DNA of 15,076 nt from Kiloniellales bacterium (GCA_030067055.1 JASJAL010000023.1:1-15076), one strand, 5' to 3'. Counted from the first letter of the stretch, positions 6,830-14,751 are shown. Notes: a model not told the origin generated them from the sequence alone. A program made the numbers and translations.

Positions 6830-6903
6830 CCACATTCGATGTGACTGACCCTAAGATCGTCGCGGAATGTGGTCCGACAGGGATCGGAAACGGCGGGAAT
6901 GTG
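6830..6903. promoter_or_regulatory. three GAATGTG motifs upstream of the small lipoprotein
   Basis: GGAATGTG occurs at 6864-6871 and again at 6896-6903, 32 bp apart, about three helical turns. A third copy, inverted, is CCACATTC at 6830-6837, where it forms the dyad CACAT-TCG-ATGTG (6831-6843). All lie between the ATG at 6819 and the FlgC-like gene, so they could be binding sites of a regulator of the lipoprotein. The remainder of the gap up to 7015 shows nothing I can name. Confidence 0.3.
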
Positions 6904-7015
6904 ACCGGCCCGCGGTCATTTCTAGCGCCCGGGCGCGAATTGTGGCAGCGCTGCCCGAAGCGCACGGCCGCCGGGCCGACGCCCTAGATCAATGATTTGA
7001 AACGATCGAAGGTCG

Positions 7016-7414
7016 TCAGGACGCGATGTCGACCAGGCTACCCAAGAGCTCGTCCTGGGTCTGTATGACCTGGACGTTCGCCTTGAAAGCGGCAGAGGCC
7101 TGCAGGACCTCGACCAGCTCGGCTTCCAGCGAAACGTTCGGCAGGAAGGCCACGCCCTCAGCGTTGGCGTCGGGATTGCTTGGGTCGAAGACCGGAAGCG
7201 AGGGCGGTGAAACCGCTAGCGTATCCACCCGGACCCCACCGTCGGCGAGCGAGACCTGCTGAACCCGCTGAGGCGTGTAGGCGGCGCTGTTGTCCGCGCC
7301 AGGAGCGGGATTCACGCCGACGCTGCGGGCGTTGGCGATGTTCGACGCAGCGACGGAGACCCGGGTCGACTGTGCGTTCAAGCCGGACAGCGCGATCTGG
7401 AAGACGGGACTCAT
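7016..7414 (-). CDS. FlgC-like flagellar basal-body rod protein
   Basis: A 132-residue protein of the flagellar rod/hook family. The N-terminus FQIALSGLNAQSTRVSVAAS (5-24) followed by NIANARSVG (25-33) is the conserved rod-protein helix with its N-x-A-N signature. DPSNPDANAEGVAFLPNV (77-94) matches the FlgC-type central motif. The C-terminal helix, with ELVEVLQASAAFKANVQVIQ (99-118) then TQDELLGSLVDI, is the matching C-terminal coil. Length fits FlgC (about 130-140 residues). The start at 7414 has GGAGG about 5 nt upstream. FlgC normally sits in a flgBC-fliE operon, but no flagellar neighbour is present on either side, so this is likely a FlgC-like paralogue rather than the canonical rod gene. 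The protein would be exported through the flagellar type III system and placed in the rod. Confidence 0.8.
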   Translation of the reverse strand: MSPVFQIALSGLNAQSTRVSVAASNIANARSVGVNPAPGADNSAAYTPQRVQQVSLADGGVRVDTLAVSPPSLPVFDPSNPDANAEGVAFLPNVSLEAELVEVLQASAAFKANVQVIQTQDELLGSLVDIAS

Positions 7415-7502
7415 GGGCCCTCCAACTAGCTCGCCATCAACCTATGCCAAAGCGTATAGCAAGTCAAATAATTGAATTTAAATAAAATTTTCGAGAAACT
7501 GC

Positions 7503-7518
7503 CCGGTCGTGCGACCGG
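7503..7518. repeat. CCGGTCG/CGACCGG inverted repeat in the flgC-like/padR intergenic region
   Basis: Two perfect 7-bp arms separated by TG. As RNA it could fold as a 6-bp GC-rich stem with a GUGC loop; as DNA it is a compact dyad. It lies between divergent genes beside an AT-rich stretch (about 7461-7495) that probably holds promoters. The rest of the 194-bp gap (7415-7608) contains the operator candidate listed next. Confidence 0.35.
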
Positions 7519-7533
7519 CGCAAGGCTGGCTTG

Positions 7534-7588
7534 CATATATCGACCAGATATATGATGGAATCACCTATTGCGATCCGATATATACATG
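7534..7588. promoter_or_regulatory. candidate PadR operator (CATATATC-N5-GATATATG plus a third half-site)
   Basis: CATATATC at 7534-7541 and GATATATG at 7547-7554 are exact inverted 8-bp arms with a 5-bp spacer. A related half-site GATATATA follows at 7577-7584. They lie 55 to 75 bp upstream of the PadR start in otherwise GC-rich DNA. PadR-family dimers bind AT-rich dyads near their own promoters. Binding here is inference from position and symmetry. Confidence 0.5.
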
Positions 7589-7608
7589 GGATCGACAGTG
7601 GAGGCCCC

Positions 7609-8157
7609 ATGGACGCCAAGACCCTCTGCCTGGCAGTCTTGAGCCGCGGCGAGGCCAGCGGTTACGAGATCAAGAAGACGCTCGAAGATCCGCCCTTCAG
7701 CCATTTCCAGGACACCGGCTTCGGCTCGATCTATCCGGCCTTGGGCAGCCTTGCCCGCGACGGCCTGGTTACCGGCCGCGCCATGCCTCAGGACAAGCGG
7801 CCGGACAAGAAGGTCTATTCCATCACCCCGGCGGGCCGCACCGCGCTGATCGAGGCGTTGGGAAAACCGCCGGGACCGGACCGTTTCCGGTCGGATTTCC
7901 TTTTCGTGCTGTTCCTGGCCGAGCAGATGTCGGGCACCCAACTGCGTCACCTCATCGACGACAGGATCGCCTTCTACGAGGAACGGATCGCGGCCATGGA
8001 GAGCCGGATCGAGGGCACCAGCCAGATCGAGTCCGGTCCCGCATTCGTCCACGGCTTCGGGCTCGCCCTTTACAGGGGCGCCCGCGACTATCTGCTGGCT
8101 AACCGCGACCGCTTCCTGGAAGAGGCGGAGGGCGGTCAGCGCCTGGTGGCCGAATAG
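7609..8157 (+). CDS. PadR-family transcriptional regulator
   Basis: A 182-residue repressor-type protein. Residues 1-85 form the PadR winged helix: LCLAVLSRGEASGYEIKKTL (6-25), the recognition helix GSIYPALGSLARDGLVTGRA (39-58) and the wing KKVYSITPAGR (67-77). Residues 95-175 are the helical C-terminal dimerisation domain. PadR proteins release DNA when they bind small aromatic or drug-like ligands, and they often control neighbouring transporters. ATG 7609 has TGGAGG 4 nt upstream. The frame is open to a TTG at 7531, but that would put the operator dyad inside the coding sequence, so I reject it. The efflux adaptor begins 75 bp downstream on the same strand, so regulator and pump are probably one transcript controlled from the dyad at 7534-7554. 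Confidence 0.92.
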   Translation: MDAKTLCLAVLSRGEASGYEIKKTLEDPPFSHFQDTGFGSIYPALGSLARDGLVTGRAMPQDKRPDKKVYSITPAGRTALIEALGKPPGPDRFRSDFLFVLFLAEQMSGTQLRHLIDDRIAFYEERIAAMESRIEGTSQIESGPAFVHGFGLALYRGARDYLLANRDRFLEEAEGGQRLVAE

Positions 8158-8170
8158 CAGCACAGCGACG

Positions 8171-8236
8171 ATGAACGGAATGTTCGCGCATCACGTAACA
8201 CATTGGAGCAACGGCCGGAGCCTGATCCCTTCATGA
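8171..8236 (+). CDS. possible 21-aa leader peptide overlapping the adaptor start
   Basis: A short frame, MNGMFAHHVTHWSNGRSLIP then Ser and stop, whose TGA (8234-8236) overlaps the ATG (8233) of the efflux adaptor in an ATGA junction. The adaptor has no well-spaced ribosome-binding site of its own (GGAG ends 12 nt away), so ribosomes finishing this frame could re-initiate there. The leader itself lacks a good ribosome-binding site, so this may be chance. Confidence 0.22.
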   Translation: MNGMFAHHVTHWSNGRSLIPS

Positions 8237-9333
8237 AGCGGTCCTACATCATTTCGCTTCTTCTCGCGATCGCCGCGGTCGCCTGGGTCGCTTCGGGCCA
8301 GCTGAACGGCGCCGAGGAACAGGTCGCCAAGAAGCCGCCGGCGGACCTCAGCGTCGCCAACAGCCCGGCCAAGGTGCGCGTGCGGACCCAGGACGCCGTG
8401 CCGCGGCGGACCAGCACCCTGCTGCGCGGCGACACCCAGGCCGAACGATCGGTCGATATCAAGTCCGAAGCCCGCGGACGGGTGATCGAGGTGGCGGTCG
8501 AGAAGGGCAGCCGGGTCAAGGCTGGCGATGTCATACTAAAGGTGGCGCCGTCGTACCGACCGGCCCGCCTGCAGAAGGCCCAGGCTCTGCTGAAGCATAA
8601 GCTCATTGAATACGAAGCCGCTGAGAAGCTGGCGCAGAAAGGCTTCCGCGCCGAGACTAACTTGATGGCCGCCAAGGCCGAGGTCGAGGCGGCCGAAGCC
8701 GAGGTCGAGGAAGCCGAGGTGGCTCTGGCGAACCTCGTCGTGACCGCGCCCTTCGACGGTGTGGTCGACGACCGCTATATGGAGGTCGGCGACTTCGCCG
8801 ATATCGGCGACACCGCGGCGCGGATCGTCGACCTGGACCCGATACTGGCGGTCGGCTACGCCTCGCAGCACGACATTGCCCACCTCACGGTCGGCAGCCT
8901 TGGCAAGATTCGTCTTGTCGGCGGGCGCGAGCTGGAAGGACGGGTCCGTTTCATCAGCGCCGTAGCCGATCCGGAGACCCGCACCTTTCGCATCGAAGTG
9001 GAAGCCGATAACCCCGGATCCCAGATCCCGGACGGTCTGATTGCCGAGCTCGTTCTACCGGTGGCGGAGACCGCGGCCCACTTGGTTTCGCCGGCGATCC
9101 TCAGCCTGACCGACGAGGGCACGGTCGGTGTCAAGACCCTCGGCGCCGACCAGCGCGTCGAATTCCATCCGGTGCGGATCATCGGCGAGGATGGCGAAGG
9201 GGTCTGGCTGGCCGGGCTGCCCGAGCGGGTCACCCTGATCACCGTGGGCCAGGACTACGTCACGCCCGGGCAGGCCGTCGAGGCCATCGACGAGGCGACC
9301 CTTGAGCCGCTGCAGCAGGGCGCGCTCGAATGA
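8233..9333 (+). CDS. RND efflux periplasmic adaptor (membrane fusion protein)
   Basis: A 366-residue HlyD/AcrA-type adaptor that links an inner-membrane RND pump to an outer-membrane channel. Residues 4-21 form an N-terminal membrane anchor or signal segment. The split lipoyl domain is at about 72-105 (VDIKSEARGRVIEVAVEKGS at 74-93) and 166-205 (VVTAPFDGVVDDRYMEVGDF at 169-188). Between them lies an alpha-helical hairpin (106-165), Ala/Glu-rich and shorter than in AcrA. Barrel and membrane-proximal parts follow. ATG 8233 gives a normal N-terminus; an in-frame TTG at 8203 adds ten residues with no ribosome-binding site. The stop codon overlaps the pump start (ATGA), so translation is coupled. 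No lipobox Cys is present, so it is probably held by its N-terminal helix. No TolC-like gene is in the window. Confidence 0.92.
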   Translation: MKRSYIISLLLAIAAVAWVASGQLNGAEEQVAKKPPADLSVANSPAKVRVRTQDAVPRRTSTLLRGDTQAERSVDIKSEARGRVIEVAVEKGSRVKAGDVILKVAPSYRPARLQKAQALLKHKLIEYEAAEKLAQKGFRAETNLMAAKAEVEAAEAEVEEAEVALANLVVTAPFDGVVDDRYMEVGDFADIGDTAARIVDLDPILAVGYASQHDIAHLTVGSLGKIRLVGGRELEGRVRFISAVADPETRTFRIEVEADNPGSQIPDGLIAELVLPVAETAAHLVSPAILSLTDEGTVGVKTLGADQRVEFHPVRIIGEDGEGVWLAGLPERVTLITVGQDYVTPGQAVEAIDEATLEPLQQGALE

Positions 9334-12300
9334 AGGCGCTGATCGACGCGGCTCTCGGCCACTCGCGGACCGTCCTGGCGACCTTGGTCCTGGTCCTGAT
9401 CGCCGGCACCTACGCCTACATGACCGTGCCCAAGGAGGCCGATCCGGACGTCAATATTCCGATGATCTACGTCTCGATGTCGCACGAGGGCATCTCGCCG
9501 GAAGATGCCGAGCGCCTGCTGATCAAGCCGATGGAGAAACAGCTCGAAGGCATCGAGGGGGTCAAGGAGCGGCGCGCCACCGCCTTCGAGGGCGGCGCCA
9601 ACGTCGTTCTCGAGTTCGAGGCCGGCTTCGACGCCGACAAGGCGCTGGACGACGTTCGCGACAAGGTCGACTTGGCCAAGCCTGAGCTGCCGGACGAGAC
9701 CGACGAGCCGACGGTCAACGAGATCAACCTCAGCCTTTTCCCGGTCATCGTCGTGACCCTGTCCGGCGAGCTGGAAGAGCGAACTCTTCTGCGAGTCGCC
9801 CGCGACCTGAAGGACGAGTTGCAGCGGATCCCGAACGTTCTGGACGTCACCATCGCCGGCAACCGGGAAGAACAGGTGGAGCTGGTCGTCGATCCCCTGG
9901 TCCTGGAGAGCTACAACCTGGACGCGGAGGACATCATCACGGCGGTTTCTCGGTCCAACCGACTGGTCGCGGCGGGCGCAGTCGACACCGGGCAGGGCCG
10001 CTTCTCGATCAAGGTGCCCGGCCTGTTCGAGACCGTCGATGACATTCTGAACATGCCCATCAAGGTTGACGAAGATGTGGCTGTGACCTTCGGCGACATC
10101 GGCACCCTGAAACCGACCTTCAAGGATCCGCAGGGCTTCGCACGGATCAACGGCAAGCCGGCGCTGGCGCTCGAGGTGCAGAAGCGGACCGGCGCCAACA
10201 TCATCGAGACCATCGAGAGCGTGCGCGCCAAGGTCGCGGAACGGCGGACCGGCTGGCCCGAGAGCCTGACAGTCACCTACAGCCAGGACAAGTCGACCCA
10301 CATCCGGACCATGCTGACCGACCTGCAGAACAATGTGGCCAGCGCCATCCTGCTGGTCATGATCGTTGTCGTCGCGGCGCTGGGCCTGCGCTCGGCCGGG
10401 CTGGTCGGCGTTGCAATCCCCGGATCCTTCCTCACCGGGATCCTGGTGCTCGCGACCCTGGGCTTCACGATCAACATCGTCGTGCTGTTCAGCCTGATCC
10501 TGGCCGTCGGCATGCTGGTCGACGGCGCCATCGTGGTGACCGAATACGCCGACCGGAAGATGAGCGAGGGCCTGGACAAGCGCAGCGCCTACGGATTGGC
10601 GGCTAAGCGCATGGCCTGGCCGATCATCGCCGCGACCGCGACCACCCTTGCCGCCTTTCTGCCGTTGATCTTCTGGCCCGGCATCGTCGGCGAGTTCATG
10701 AAATTCCTGCCGATCACCCTGGTCGCCACCTTGACGGCCTCGCTGCTGATGGCGCTGGTCTTCGTGCCGACCCTGGGCGCTCTTTTCGGCAAATCCGGCG
10801 GCGGCGCCGATCCCGAGACCGCCAAGGCCATCGCCGCCGGGCAGGCGATGAGTCTCGATCGGGTCCACGGCATGACCGGGACCTATCTGCGGGCGCTGCG
10901 TTTCCTGCTGAAGGGCCCGGCCAAGGTTCTCCTGGCCGCCTTTCTCCTGTTGATTGGCGCTCTGGCGGCCTACGCCTACTTCGGCAAGGGCATCGAGTTC
11001 TTCCCCGACGTCGAGCCGGACAACGCGGCACTGCAGATCCACGCCCGTGGCAACCTCTCGATCGAGGAAAGGGATGCCCTACTGCGGCAGGTCGAAGCGC
11101 GGGTGCTCGACCTTCAGCGCGAGCGCGGCGAATTCCACGCCATCTATGCCCGCAGCGTCGCCTCCTCCGGTAGGAGGAACAATGAGCCGGAAGACATTAT
11201 CGGCACGATCCGGCTGGAGTTCGTCGACTGGAACCTGAGGCGGCCGGCCGACGAGATCATGGCGGACCTCCGGCAGCGCGCCTCGGACCTGGCCGGCATC
11301 TTCATCGAGACCAGGAAGCAAGAAGCCGGCCCGCCGGTCGGTAAGCCGATCCAGATCGAGATCGCCTCGGACTTTCCCGAACTGATCGCGCCCACGGCGA
11401 TCAAGCTCTACGACAAACTACGGAGCATGAACGGGCTGGTCGATCTCGAGGACGGCCTTCCGATGCCCGGCATCGAGTGGCAGATCGAGGTCGACCGTGC
11501 CGAGGCCGCCAAGTACGGCGCGGACGTCAGCCTCCTGGGCTCTTATATCCGTATGGTCACCAACGGCATGAAGCTTGGCGAGTACCGGCCGGACGCGAGC
11601 GACGACGAGATCGACATCGTGGTCCGCCTGCCCGAGGCCTACCGAAAGGTCGACTACCTGGACCAGATCAGGGTTCAGACCAAGACCGGGCTGGTGCCGA
11701 TCTCCAACTTCGTGACCCGCAGTCCCAAGCCACGGGTCAGCATGCTTCGCCGGGTCGATGGCAGCCGGGTTCTGGTTCTCCGTGCGGACGTCGGCTTCGA
11801 CCCGATCACCGGCGAGAAGATCCTGGCCGACGACAAGGTCCAGGAACTGAGAACCTGGCTGGCGGCCGCCGACATCGATCCCAGGGTAAAGGTCCGGTTC
11901 AAGGGCGAGGACCAGGAACAGAAGGAGGCCCAGGCCTTCCTGCAGAAGGCCTTCGTCATCGCGCTGTTCATGATGGCGATCATCTTGGTGACCCAGTTCA
12001 ACAGCTTTTACAGCGCCTTCCTGATCCTATCGGCGGTCGTGATGTCGACCATCGGGGTCATGCTGGGTCTGCTGGCGACCGGTCAGCCCTTTGGCATCGT
12101 CATGTCCGGGATCGGCGTGATCGCCCTCGCCGGCATCGTGGTCAACAACAACATCGTGCTGATCGACACCTTCGATCGGCTCAAGGAAAGCGCCCCCAGC
12201 GGACGCGAGGCGATCCTGCAAACGGGTGCGCAGCGACTGCGGCCCGTCCTCTTGACCACGGTCACGACGATCCTGGGCTTGATGCCCATGGTTTTGGGAA

Positions 12301-12548
12301 TGAACATCGACTTCATCGAGCGCGGGGTGCAGATTGGCGCACCTTCCACCCAGTGGTGGCGCCAGCTCTCGACCGCGATCGTCTTCGGTCTCGGCTTTGC
12401 CACCCTCTTGACCCTTTTCGTGACGCCTTCGGCGCTGATGCTGCGGGAGAACCTGCGGAGCTGGCGTGTGGATCGCCGCCGGCGCGCCGCTGCAAGGGCG
12501 GATGCGCCCGAGGTCACGACGACGCCGCTGCCGAAAGCCGCCGAATGA
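9330..12548 (+). CDS. RND-family efflux transporter, inner-membrane pump
   Basis: A 1072-residue proton-driven pump of the HAE1/AcrB-like RND class, of full family length. It has the usual layout: TM1, first periplasmic loop, TM2-6 (about 335-490), a cytoplasmic joint, TM7 (about 530-550), second loop, TM8-12 (about 870-1030). Motifs include VPKEADPDVNIPMIYVSMSH early in the first loop and GMLVDGAIVVTEYADRKMSE in TM4. Compared with AcrB, only one of the paired TM4 aspartates is kept (D398, then Gly), and the TM10 lysine is replaced by Asn in VVNNNIVLIDTF (N939). Such variants occur in RND subgroups, but they imply a different proton relay. Substrate cannot be read from sequence: AcrB-like drugs, solvents or lipids are all possible. 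It is translationally coupled to the adaptor, regulated with padR, and ends 22 bp from convergent pssA. Confidence 0.93.
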   Translation: MKALIDAALGHSRTVLATLVLVLIAGTYAYMTVPKEADPDVNIPMIYVSMSHEGISPEDAERLLIKPMEKQLEGIEGVKERRATAFEGGANVVLEFEAGFDADKALDDVRDKVDLAKPELPDETDEPTVNEINLSLFPVIVVTLSGELEERTLLRVARDLKDELQRIPNVLDVTIAGNREEQVELVVDPLVLESYNLDAEDIITAVSRSNRLVAAGAVDTGQGRFSIKVPGLFETVDDILNMPIKVDEDVAVTFGDIGTLKPTFKDPQGFARINGKPALALEVQKRTGANIIETIESVRAKVAERRTGWPESLTVTYSQDKSTHIRTMLTDLQNNVASAILLVMIVVVAALGLRSAGLVGVAIPGSFLTGILVLATLGFTINIVVLFSLILAVGMLVDGAIVVTEYADRKMSEGLDKRSAYGLAAKRMAWPIIAATATTLAAFLPLIFWPGIVGEFMKFLPITLVATLTASLLMALVFVPTLGALFGKSGGGADPETAKAIAAGQAMSLDRVHGMTGTYLRALRFLLKGPAKVLLAAFLLLIGALAAYAYFGKGIEFFPDVEPDNAALQIHARGNLSIEERDALLRQVEARVLDLQRERGEFHAIYARSVASSGRRNNEPEDIIGTIRLEFVDWNLRRPADEIMADLRQRASDLAGIFIETRKQEAGPPVGKPIQIEIASDFPELIAPTAIKLYDKLRSMNGLVDLEDGLPMPGIEWQIEVDRAEAAKYGADVSLLGSYIRMVTNGMKLGEYRPDASDDEIDIVVRLPEAYRKVDYLDQIRVQTKTGLVPISNFVTRSPKPRVSMLRRVDGSRVLVLRADVGFDPITGEKILADDKVQELRTWLAAADIDPRVKVRFKGEDQEQKEAQAFLQKAFVIALFMMAIILVTQFNSFYSAFLILSAVVMSTIGVMLGLLATGQPFGIVMSGIGVIALAGIVVNNNIVLIDTFDRLKESAPSGREAILQTGAQRLRPVLLTTVTTILGLMPMVLGMNIDFIERGVQIGAPSTQWWRQLSTAIVFGLGFATLLTLFVTPSALMLRENLRSWRVDRRRRAAARADAPEVTTTPLPKAAE

Positions 12549-12570
12549 ACCCCAGGCAATGGCAGGCCGT

Positions 12571-13359
12571 TCAGTCGTGGGCGTCTTCCGCGGAGACTTC
12601 GCTGCTGAGCGAGCGTGCTTCGGCGCGACGGAAGCTGTGGTACGAGAAGAAGATCGATCCGAGGTAGATCACCCCGGTGCAGATCATCGTCAGCCAGAGG
12701 TTCGACAACAGGAAGGCAGCGAAGGCACCGAAGCCGAGCAGGGTCAGCCAGGCGTGACGCATCGGCACCTTCATGCCTTTGAGCGAAAAGGTCGGGAGCC
12801 GGCTGACCATCAGGCCGCCGACCAGCATCGCCATCAGCGCGTTGACCCAACCCGACGCGAAGAAGGCGGACTCGAACTCGAAGGTAACGATCAGCGGCAG
12901 CAGCAGCAGCAGGCCGCCGGCCGGCGCCGGCACGCCGGTGAAGTACTGGTGAGACCAGGGCGGCGGATCCTCCTCGTCCAGCCCCGCGTTGAAGCGGGCC
13001 AGGCGCAGGGCACAACAGATCGCGAAGACCAGAGCGACCGCCCAGCCGAAGCCGCGCAGGTCCTGCAGGGCCCAGAGGTAGACGATAATCGCCGGCGCCA
13101 CGCCGAAGCTGACCACGTCAGACAAGGAATCGAGCTCCGCACCCAACTTGGTCGTGCTGCCGACCAGTCGGGCGACGCGCCCATCCAGTCCGTCGAGCAC
13201 GGCGGCCAGGATGATGGCACCCACCGCCATCTGCCAGCGCCCCTCGAGCGCGAAGCGCATGCCGCTGACCCCTGAACAGAGCGCGAGCAGCGTGATGGCG
13301 TTGGGGATCAGCCGATAAATCGGCAGGACCCGCAGCCGGCGCCGCCGCGCCCCGCTCAT
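12571..13359 (-). CDS. pssA: CDP-diacylglycerol--serine O-phosphatidyltransferase
   Basis: A 262-residue integral membrane enzyme that makes phosphatidylserine and CMP from CDP-diacylglycerol and serine. The CDP-alcohol phosphotransferase motif D-x2-DG-x2-AR-x8-G-x3-D-x3-D is exact: D56, D59, G60, A63, R64, G73, D77 and D81 (DGLDGRVARLVGSTTKLGAE starts at 56). About seven hydrophobic segments follow the family pattern. It is of the type II (Bacillus-like) integral membrane class, as is common in alphaproteobacteria. The start codon follows the psd stop immediately (TAG then ATG), so the two are co-translated. Function and neighbour agree: its product is the substrate of Psd. The last 20 residues are polar and Ser/Glu-rich. 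Confidence 0.96.
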   Translation of the reverse strand: MSGARRRRLRVLPIYRLIPNAITLLALCSGVSGMRFALEGRWQMAVGAIILAAVLDGLDGRVARLVGSTTKLGAELDSLSDVVSFGVAPAIIVYLWALQDLRGFGWAVALVFAICCALRLARFNAGLDEEDPPPWSHQYFTGVPAPAGGLLLLLPLIVTFEFESAFFASGWVNALMAMLVGGLMVSRLPTFSLKGMKVPMRHAWLTLLGFGAFAAFLLSNLWLTMICTGVIYLGSIFFSYHSFRRAEARSLSSEVSAEDAHD

Positions 13360-14046
13360 CTAGCGGACCTCTCCCGGCCGCGGCCCTTCTTGGGTCGCGA
13401 GATCAGCCAAGACGGTCTCGCCACCGATCATCCGCTGGCCGACCGCGACCAGGGGCGCGGTGCCGTCCGGCAGGTAGACGTCGGTCCGGCTGCCGAAGCG
13501 GATCAGGCCAAAGCGCTCGCCGGCCCGGACCTCCTGGCCCTCCTTCAACTCGCAGATGATGCGCCGGGCGATCAGGCCGGCAATCTGCACGAAGACGATG
13601 ATCCGGCCGTCCGAGGTCTTCAGGCTGACCGACTGCCGTTCGTTGTGCTCCGAAGCCTTGTCCAACGCTGCATTGAAGAAACGTCCGGGATGATAGGCTG
13701 AGGCAACGATGCTGCCGTCGGCCGGAACCCGATTGACGTGAACGTCCAGCACGCTGAGGAACACGCTGATCCGGGTCAGGGGATGCGCCTCAAGCCCCAA
13801 CTCGGGCGGGGGCGGCGCGCGTTCGATGGCGGTGACCACGCCGTCCGCTGGGCTGACCACGAGGCCCTGCCGCTGCGGCGTCACACGGACGGGATCCCGG
13901 AAGAAATAGAGGCAGAACAGGATCAGGGCGATGCCGAGCCACAGCAGCAGCGATGAGATCAGCCCAAGGACCAGGGCGATCACGACCGCGATGCCAACGA
14001 AGGGCCAGCCCGCGGGATGAATCGGGGTGATGACGTATTTCAGCAA
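13360..14046 (-). CDS. psd: phosphatidylserine decarboxylase proenzyme
   Basis: A 228-residue decarboxylase of the short (archaeal/alphaproteobacterial-type) class, which converts phosphatidylserine to phosphatidylethanolamine at the inner membrane. Residues 13-48 hold two hydrophobic segments. Motifs: FFRDP (48-52), VVSPADGVV (63-71), [11 protein letters not shown] (101-111), YHPGRF (118-123) and [11 protein letters not shown] (183-193). Self-cleavage between G185 and S186 gives the beta chain and the small alpha chain, whose Ser becomes the pyruvoyl cofactor. The start is a TTG at 14046, preceded by GGAACGGAAC; no ATG lies near it in frame, and the [17 protein letters not shown]-terminus is normal for the family. 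It is the first gene of the psd-pssA pair. Confidence 0.95.
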   Translation of the reverse strand: MLKYVITPIHPAGWPFVGIAVVIALVLGLISSLLLWLGIALILFCLYFFRDPVRVTPQRQGLVVSPADGVVTAIERAPPPPELGLEAHPLTRISVFLSVLDVHVNRVPADGSIVASAYHPGRFFNAALDKASEHNERQSVSLKTSDGRIIVFVQIAGLIARRIICELKEGQEVRAGERFGLIRFGSRTDVYLPDGTAPLVAVGQRMIGGETVLADLATQEGPRPGEVR

Positions 14047-14244
14047 GTTCCGTTCCGTGCTGCTTCGAAGAGGCTGACGTTCCGGCCGAACCCGCAGGGC
14101 CGGTGACCTGGGCCCAGGCCTAGGACCACAAGGTTAAGCAAATCCAAACCCTCGGCGACGGCAGCAGCTTTACGCCTCCTTAAATTTGGACTGATACTTA
14201 GGCAGTTACAATCAGATTTCCATCGATACCGAAAGCCTTTAGGC
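14047..14244. other. divergent intergenic region between psd and the 168-aa gene
   Basis: This 198-bp gap has no convincing gene. The half near 14130-14230 is AT-rich relative to its surroundings and should hold the two divergent promoters, but I cannot fix their boxes. A perfect 12-bp palindrome CCTGGGCCCAGG lies at 14107-14118 in the psd 5' leader, followed directly by CCTAGG (14119-14124). Read on the minus strand, AAGGAGG at 14175-14181 is not followed by a usable start codon. Confidence 0.5.
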
Positions 14245-14751
14245 ATGGAACGAGGTCGGAGCGACACCGAGCAGACCCTGGTCGAATCCGGCATCCCGAC
14301 CATCGAAGCCCTGGCCAGGCGCAATCTGCCCTTGGAGTTCGGCGCGGTCGAACTGGATTCCGCTGGCCGGGTGACGCCGCGCGACCCGGCCAAGCCGCTG
14401 CATTTCCGGTTCCACTACCTTGGCGTCCCCTTCGACGTCGAGGTCTCGGGTGCCGAGAGCGCCGAGATCCGGCTGCTCTGCGACCTTGGAGAACTGCCCT
14501 ACACGGCAGAGTCCCCGGTCGGCCGGCACTACGCCCAGCAACTGGTCCGCAGTGCCGCCGTGCTGCCGCACGGCCGCATCCTTATCGACGGCCGGCAGCA
14601 CATCCGGCTCGAGGCCGCCTGCGCGCGCCCGACTCCCTCGACCATCAGCCAAGTCTTCGCCGCGATCGCGGTGATGCTGTTGGAGGCCCTGCCCTACTTG
14701 CGGTTCCTGACCGAGGTGCTGCCGCAACGCTCCTACCGGACCCTGGCCTGA
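14245..14751 (+). CDS. hypothetical protein
   Basis: A 168-residue protein of unknown function. It has no signal peptide. Seen in it: FRFHYLGVPFDVEVSGAESA (54-73), then EIRLLCDLGELPYTAES (74-90), and PHGRILIDGRQHIRLEA (108-124). The C-terminal part, FAAIAVMLLEALPYLRFL (138-155), is a moderately hydrophobic helix that could bind membrane or mediate packing. Composition and third-position GC match the neighbours, which supports it being real. The ATG at 14245 has no clear ribosome-binding site (TTTAGGC directly before it). It converges with the LysM gene, 40 bp between stops. Confidence 0.72.
   Translation: MERGRSDTEQTLVESGIPTIEALARRNLPLEFGAVELDSAGRVTPRDPAKPLHFRFHYLGVPFDVEVSGAESAEIRLLCDLGELPYTAESPVGRHYAQQLVRSAAVLPHGRILIDGRQHIRLEAACARPTPSTISQVFAAIAVMLLEALPYLRFLTEVLPQRSYRTLA

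Noticed and set aside
7531..7608. PadR start at TTG 7531
   Set aside because: It would place the operator dyad within the coding sequence; ATG 7609 has TGGAGG and matches where PadR domains begin.
9255..11042. Long open frame on the minus strand opposite the RND pump
   Set aside because: It is the antisense of a clear full-length RND gene, rich in Gln, Asp, His and Gly, as expected for the complement of GC-rich codons, and has no domain.
14175..14181. Strong Shine-Dalgarno-like AAGGAGG on the minus strand in the psd upstream region
   Set aside because: No ATG, GTG or TTG lies at a suitable distance behind it; only a CTG opens a 15-codon frame, so no gene is called.
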